A stretch of DNA of 64,000 nucleotides. Origin: Neobacillus sp. WH10 (GTDB lineage Bacteria > Bacillota > Bacilli > Bacillales > Cytobacillaceae). This document shows, piece by piece, positions 60,098-64,000 of the stretch (positions within the stretch are counted from its first letter, which is position 1; each line of letters begins with the position of its first letter). A model generated the notes under the pieces. It was given only the letters and a program-made list of their open reading frames with translations. It did not search any database and was not told where the DNA came from. The position numbers were made by a program, and so were the translations under genes. Location: NCBI RefSeq assembly GCF_030123405.1, contig NZ_CP126110.1:682001-746000 (forward strand). Reading direction: 5' to 3'.

Positions 60098-61099
60098 ATG
60101 GGCAGGTTATCTGTTATGGCGTATACGTTTGGTACATTATTTTTTATCGTGAGTTGCTCATTTTCTATTTTTTATGGTGTCAAGGTAGTGACCCATGATT
60201 TGCCTAGCGAAAAAAAAGCGCAGGTAAAGTACAACTATCATTTTGTTCTTGTTCCTGAAGAGCTTGATAATGAATATTGGCGTCTTGTGGAGAAAGGGGC
60301 TAAGGCGGCTGCTAAGGATTATGGGGTTATGCTTGAGTATGTGGGGCCGAAGCAATCCAATATTGATGATCATTTAAAAGCGATTGAAATGTCAGCGGCC
60401 TCTAAAGTGGACGGAATCATGACACAAGGCTTGAGTGACGAGCAATTTACACCATTAATAAATCGGGTTATTGAGAAGGGGATTCCTGTCATCACTGTCG
60501 ATACCGATGCTTCCAATAGTAAACGGATGGCCTATATCGGAACCGATAATTATTATTCCGGGTATTTAGCGGGAAAAGCGTTAATTGCTGATACAAAGGG
60601 AAAGGCAAATGTCGCTATTATTACTGGAAGTCTTTACAAGAACCATCAAATCCAACGGGTAAAGGGTTTTGAAGATGCGGTAAAAGCAGAAAGCGGCATC
60701 CAGATCATTGATGTATGGGAATCAGATATTAGTAGAGTTCAAGCAGCTGAAAAGGCATATCAAATATTGCAGGAACATCCTGAGGTTAATGCGTTTTATG
60801 GGACAAGTGCCCTCGATGGGATTGGGATTGCTCAAGTAGTCCAGAAATATAAAAATAACGGCCAAATCTATATCATGGCATTTGATACATTGCCGGAAAC
60901 ACTTACATATATTCAGAAAGGAATCATCAACGCCACCGTTGTCCAGGAGCCCTACGAAATGGGCTATGAAGCGGTGATCATGATGATTGATATAATTGAA
61001 GGAAAAAAAGTACCCTCCATAATTCACACGAATACTAAGATTTTGAAGGTAGGAGATTTACCGCCAAGTCACCCGGATAGAATGGAGGCGAGACAATGA
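60098..61099 (+). CDS. Membrane-anchored RbsB/XylF-like sugar-binding protein of a sensor system
   Basis: A 333-residue protein. ATG at 60098 follows GATTGGGGATACTTT; longer starts add only a basic stretch. A single hydrophobic segment (about residues 8-28, MAYTFGTLFFIVSCSFSIFY) precedes a type-1 periplasmic-binding fold (YHFVLVPEELDNEYWRLVEK, GIPVITVDTDASNSKRMAYI, NAFYGTSALDGIGIAQVVQK). No strict lipobox is present, so it is probably held by an uncleaved helix. It overlaps the kinase gene by 4 bp. It should bind a sugar outside the cell and pass the signal to the kinase, as XylFII does for LytS in Clostridium or AraP for AraS in Geobacillus. Confidence 0.8.
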   Translation: MGRLSVMAYTFGTLFFIVSCSFSIFYGVKVVTHDLPSEKKAQVKYNYHFVLVPEELDNEYWRLVEKGAKAAAKDYGVMLEYVGPKQSNIDDHLKAIEMSAASKVDGIMTQGLSDEQFTPLINRVIEKGIPVITVDTDASNSKRMAYIGTDNYYSGYLAGKALIADTKGKANVAIITGSLYKNHQIQRVKGFEDAVKAESGIQIIDVWESDISRVQAAEKAYQILQEHPEVNAFYGTSALDGIGIAQVVQKYKNNGQIYIMAFDTLPETLTYIQKGIINATVVQEPYEMGYEAVIMMIDIIEGKKVPSIIHTNTKILKVGDLPPSHPDRMEARQ

Positions 61100-62580
61100 T
61101 AATATTCCGAATTCGATCGAAGTTACTCCTCTATTTTATTGTCCTTGTCGTGTTGTTGTCCTCCGTCGGGCTGATTTTTTACAACAGCAGTGAAAAACTT
61201 GTGAATGAATATGATGATAGCTTTGAGCGATTTTTGCTGTTAAATGATATCTCGCAAAGAATCAATTTAATTAACGAAAAGCTTCACGCGTATATATTAG
61301 ATAAGGAAGAATCTTATCTAAAAGACTATCGAAAAGAAAAGGTAAAGCTGATTAAAGATCAAAAAAGACTTTATCAAGAAATGGATACGAATGATATTAC
61401 ACTTATTAATTATAAAAATTTGATTGATAGCTTTTTAGATGAATGTGATGCAACAGTTGGTGCTTTTCAGAAGGATGAAATTAACCAATACTCGAATCAT
61501 TTTAATGAAGTTTTGAAAATTTCCGCATTCCTTCAAGAAAGTACACTGGCACTGTTGAACAATAAATTGACAGATTATCAAAAGTTCTATGATCAAATGG
61601 AGCAGCAAAATCATTATTATAAGCTCATGTCGATTTCTCTGTTTACAGCGGCTTTTTTTCTTAGCACCTTACTAGCGTTGTGGATTTCCGGCGGGATTAC
61701 GAAACCAATCAGTTTATTATCCAAAGCAGCTAAGGAAATTTCAACAGGGAATCTAACAGGAGATGATATAAAAATCACGACAAAGGACGAATTAAAGCCT
61801 TTAACGGAAACATTTAACCAAATGCGGACGAATCTCAGACAGCTTGTAACGGAAATTAAACAGAAGTCGGAACTAGATAAGCTGTTAAAAGAGTTGGAGC
61901 TGCGTAGTCTGCAAAATCAAATTAATCCTCATTTTCTGTTCAATACATTGAATACGGTTTCAAAAATGGCATATTTAGAAGAAGCAGAACATACATCGCG
62001 GTTGATTGAAGCGGTTGCGGCAATACTGCGTTATAACCTCGGGGATTTAAATAAAGCCTCTACGTTAAGAGAGGAAGTACGAATTGTGAAGGAGTATTTT
62101 TTTATCCAGCAAACAAGATTTGGAGAACGGATTCAATTTTCCACCGAGATCGAGGACAGTTGTTTAGATATTGAAATACCGTGTTTAATATTACAGCCGC
62201 TTGTTGAAAACGCCTTTATTCATGGGGTTGAATCGTATGAAGACAATGCAGTGATCCGCCTCCATATTTATCGGCATCAAGACCGAATACATGTAGAAGT
62301 CATTGATAATGGGGATGGGATGGATGAGACTGTCAAAAACAGACTGCTCACCTATGTTAATGGGACTGAAACGGAGGAAATATACGAACCCGAAAAATCA
62401 AAAGGTCACTCAACAGGCATTGGCGTGAAAAATGTGATTAGACGGTTACAGCTTTTTTACCAGCAGAACGACATTTTCGAAATAGAATCAGAGTTGACGA
62501 AGGGAACAAATTTTAGATTGACGATTCCTAATGTGGCAAAGGGAGGAAGCAAGCTTGTTGAAAATTCTCATTGTGGATGA
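61096..62580 (+). CDS. LytS/YesM-type sensor histidine kinase of the sugar-sensing triad
   Basis: A 494-residue membrane kinase with segments at about residues 9-28 and 175-195. The outer region between them (~145 residues) is all-helical, a four-helix-bundle style and not a Cache fold, which fits a kinase that senses through a separate binding protein. A HAMP domain (GGITKPISLLSKAAKEI) precedes LQNQINPHFLFNTLNTVSKM with the phospho-histidine and a HATPase domain (VIDNGDGMDE, STGIGVKNVIRRLQLFYQ). It overlaps the binding-protein gene by 4 bp and the regulator gene by about 26 bp, so all three are coupled. Confidence 0.87.
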   Translation: MIIFRIRSKLLLYFIVLVVLLSSVGLIFYNSSEKLVNEYDDSFERFLLLNDISQRINLINEKLHAYILDKEESYLKDYRKEKVKLIKDQKRLYQEMDTNDITLINYKNLIDSFLDECDATVGAFQKDEINQYSNHFNEVLKISAFLQESTLALLNNKLTDYQKFYDQMEQQNHYYKLMSISLFTAAFFLSTLLALWISGGITKPISLLSKAAKEISTGNLTGDDIKITTKDELKPLTETFNQMRTNLRQLVTEIKQKSELDKLLKELELRSLQNQINPHFLFNTLNTVSKMAYLEEAEHTSRLIEAVAAILRYNLGDLNKASTLREEVRIVKEYFFIQQTRFGERIQFSTEIEDSCLDIEIPCLILQPLVENAFIHGVESYEDNAVIRLHIYRHQDRIHVEVIDNGDGMDETVKNRLLTYVNGTETEEIYEPEKSKGHSTGIGVKNVIRRLQLFYQQNDIFEIESELTKGTNFRLTIPNVAKGGSKLVENSHCG

Positions 62581-64000
62581 TGAAGTGCTTGAGAGAAAAG
62601 CATTAACGAAAATTATTAACAGCTCATTACTGGACGTAACGGTCATTGGTGAAGCCGCAAATGGAAGAAAAGCAATTGAAATGGCTGTCGAGCATAGACC
62701 GGATATTATTTTTATGGATATAAAAATGCCGGGCATTGATGGAGTCCAAGCGGTAAAAGAAATCAAAAAACTAAATTCCCTCATCCGCTTTATTATGGTT
62801 TCTGCCTTTAATACGTTCGAATACGCCAAAGAAGTGATGCAGCAGGGGGTCAAGGAATACCTTTTAAAGCCTAGCAGCATACAAGATATTCTTGAGGCGG
62901 TGGGGAGAGTTTCAAGCGAAATTCTTGAGGAAAGAAAGCATCAAGAAGAACAGCAAAGTCTGAGAGAAAATTTAGACCGTGCCGTTTCGATTGCGCAAAA
63001 AGAATGGATTTCATCTCTTTTAGTGAATCAAGTGCAGGATATTACCTTTGATGAATGGAGCAAGCTGTTAGGGGTAGAAATTACTTCGGGGTATATTATG
63101 TTGTTTACTTTACAACAGCTTGGTCCATCCGAACTCGCTGCAAGCGAAAAGCAAAACTTGTATACCTGGTTGAAGGATACCCTAAAAGCCGTCGTTAAAA
63201 AGCATGAAATCATGATTGGGCCGATAACTGACACACAGGTTCCGGTTTTATTCCTTTGCAAAAAGGTGACAGAAAAAACATATTTTAAAACAAACGCACA
63301 ACAGATTCTTGAGAGCTTTATTCGTTTTTTCAATAAGGAAAGCTTTAGAGGAGAATTAAGGATTGGGATTGGTCATCCGTACAGCCAGGCCCATGAACTG
63401 AATAAGTCTTATCATGAAGCGGTTATGGCATTGGAGCAACTTTTAAGAATGCCTAATCGGAGATATTTATTCTGCGACAAGCATGGAACTGCCTTTGAAG
63501 TGCCTGCTGAATCAGGTTTTATGGAGGTAGAGAAAAAGCTGTTAGATGCTGTAAGGCAAGGAGATGTCAATCAAGTCTTGTTTATTTTTGATTCATTTGT
63601 CACAAAGCTCGAATCGAACAAGACGATAAAACCATCATCGGTGAAAAAATCATTTGATGAGTTGTTTATTCTCCTATCCCGGATGCTTCACGATCTAGGC
63701 ATCAATTATGAACGGATTCCGGCAATCGACGAGTCTGAGGATATCTGGCTTATTTTTGAAAAAGGGAAAACACATCTGCTTGCGGTCGTTCAGCATGTAC
63801 AGTTGTGGCGGAATAATCATGCTAAAGGAATGCTGCAAAAGGCAAAGGAATATATCGAAATCCATTTTTCTGAATCTATTACATTAGAATCAGTAGCCGA
63901 ATATGTCGAGCTTAGTCCCTTTTATTTTAGTAAATTATTTAAAGACCGGTTTGGCTTGACGTTTATTGATTACTTGACAGAAATAAGAATTAAGCATGCC
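62555..64000 (+). CDS. YesN-type response regulator with AraC domain (partial, cut by window edge)
   Basis: TTG at 62555 follows GGGAGG by eight bases; a second TTG at 62558 is possible. The visible 482 residues begin LLKILIVDDEVLERKALTKI, with phospho-Asp in IIFMDIKMPGIDG and the K of YLLKPSS. A ~250-residue linker follows, then the start of an AraC-type DNA-binding region (SITLESVAEYVELSPFYFSK). The second helix-turn-helix lies beyond the right edge. It pairs with the upstream kinase and should activate a sugar transport or catabolic operon outside this window. Confidence 0.87.
   Translation, partial: MLKILIVDDEVLERKALTKIINSSLLDVTVIGEAANGRKAIEMAVEHRPDIIFMDIKMPGIDGVQAVKEIKKLNSLIRFIMVSAFNTFEYAKEVMQQGVKEYLLKPSSIQDILEAVGRVSSEILEERKHQEEQQSLRENLDRAVSIAQKEWISSLLVNQVQDITFDEWSKLLGVEITSGYIMLFTLQQLGPSELAASEKQNLYTWLKDTLKAVVKKHEIMIGPITDTQVPVLFLCKKVTEKTYFKTNAQQILESFIRFFNKESFRGELRIGIGHPYSQAHELNKSYHEAVMALEQLLRMPNRRYLFCDKHGTAFEVPAESGFMEVEKKLLDAVRQGDVNQVLFIFDSFVTKLESNKTIKPSSVKKSFDELFILLSRMLHDLGINYERIPAIDESEDIWLIFEKGKTHLLAVVQHVQLWRNNHAKGMLQKAKEYIEIHFSESITLESVAEYVELSPFYFSKLFKDRFGLTFIDYLTEIRIKHA

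Overview
The window reads as chromosome of a low-GC, Gram-positive, spore-forming Bacillaceae (Bacillus sensu lato, possibly Neobacillus-like). The grounds are purine-rich GGAGG-type ribosome binding sites, TTG/GTG starts, intrinsic terminators, cre-type CcpA sites, a BirA box, BglG/RAT antitermination, YesM/YesN sensor pairs and families such as YkuK, YjfA/DUF2690 and YtrA/YtrB. No rRNA, tRNA, CRISPR, prophage or transposase gene was recognised. The genus is an inference.

Layout. 1-7.3 kb: a PucR-type regulator (cut by the left edge) divergent from a respiratory module: TorD-like chaperone, Tat-exported DmsA-like molybdoenzyme, DmsB, DmsC, a multi-cluster ferredoxin and a small TatA. 7.4-9.1 kb: a TerC-family membrane protein and a Gfo/Idh/MocA oxidoreductase. 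9.3-12.7 kb: a PTS operon (EIIA plus an N-acetylglucosamine-type EIICB) behind a RAT antiterminator/terminator, with a convergent BglG-family antiterminator gene. 12.8-17 kb: methyltransferase, LytTR regulator, succinyl/acetyl-CoA transferase, DUF418 membrane protein. 17-23.2 kb: dispersed repeats, a DUF2642/CotB-like protein, two tandem YjfA-like secreted proteins, a PAS histidine kinase, YkuK and an OsmC protein. 23.3-32.8 kb: three large secreted enzymes, namely a GH20 hexosaminidase under a second copy of the same RAT and two convergent M14 carboxypeptidases. 33-41.2 kb: GNAT, BioY with a BirA box, an AGCS symporter, an MFS exporter, and a YtrA/ABC operon.

41.5-59.9 kb is a galactoside utilisation locus: YesN/YesM two-component system, cre sites, sugar ABC importer (binding protein and two permeases, no ATPase), GH2 beta-galactosidase, GH36 alpha-galactosidase, Leloir pathway (galK, galE, galT, galM) and a LacI regulator. 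60-64 kb: an anchored sugar-binding protein, a LytS/YesM-type kinase and a YesN-type regulator (cut by the right edge) form a probable three-component sugar sensor whose target lies outside the window.

Two themes stand out. The GlcNAc-type PTS and the hexosaminidase, 14 kb apart, share nearly identical promoter and RAT/terminator leaders and so probably form one antitermination regulon. A family of short palindromes (GGTGTCAGGCACC arms, often around an inner GGACA/TGTCC palindrome) is scattered over at least nine sites, mostly at gene ends. A separate 21-bp phased repeat array lies between galT and galM.
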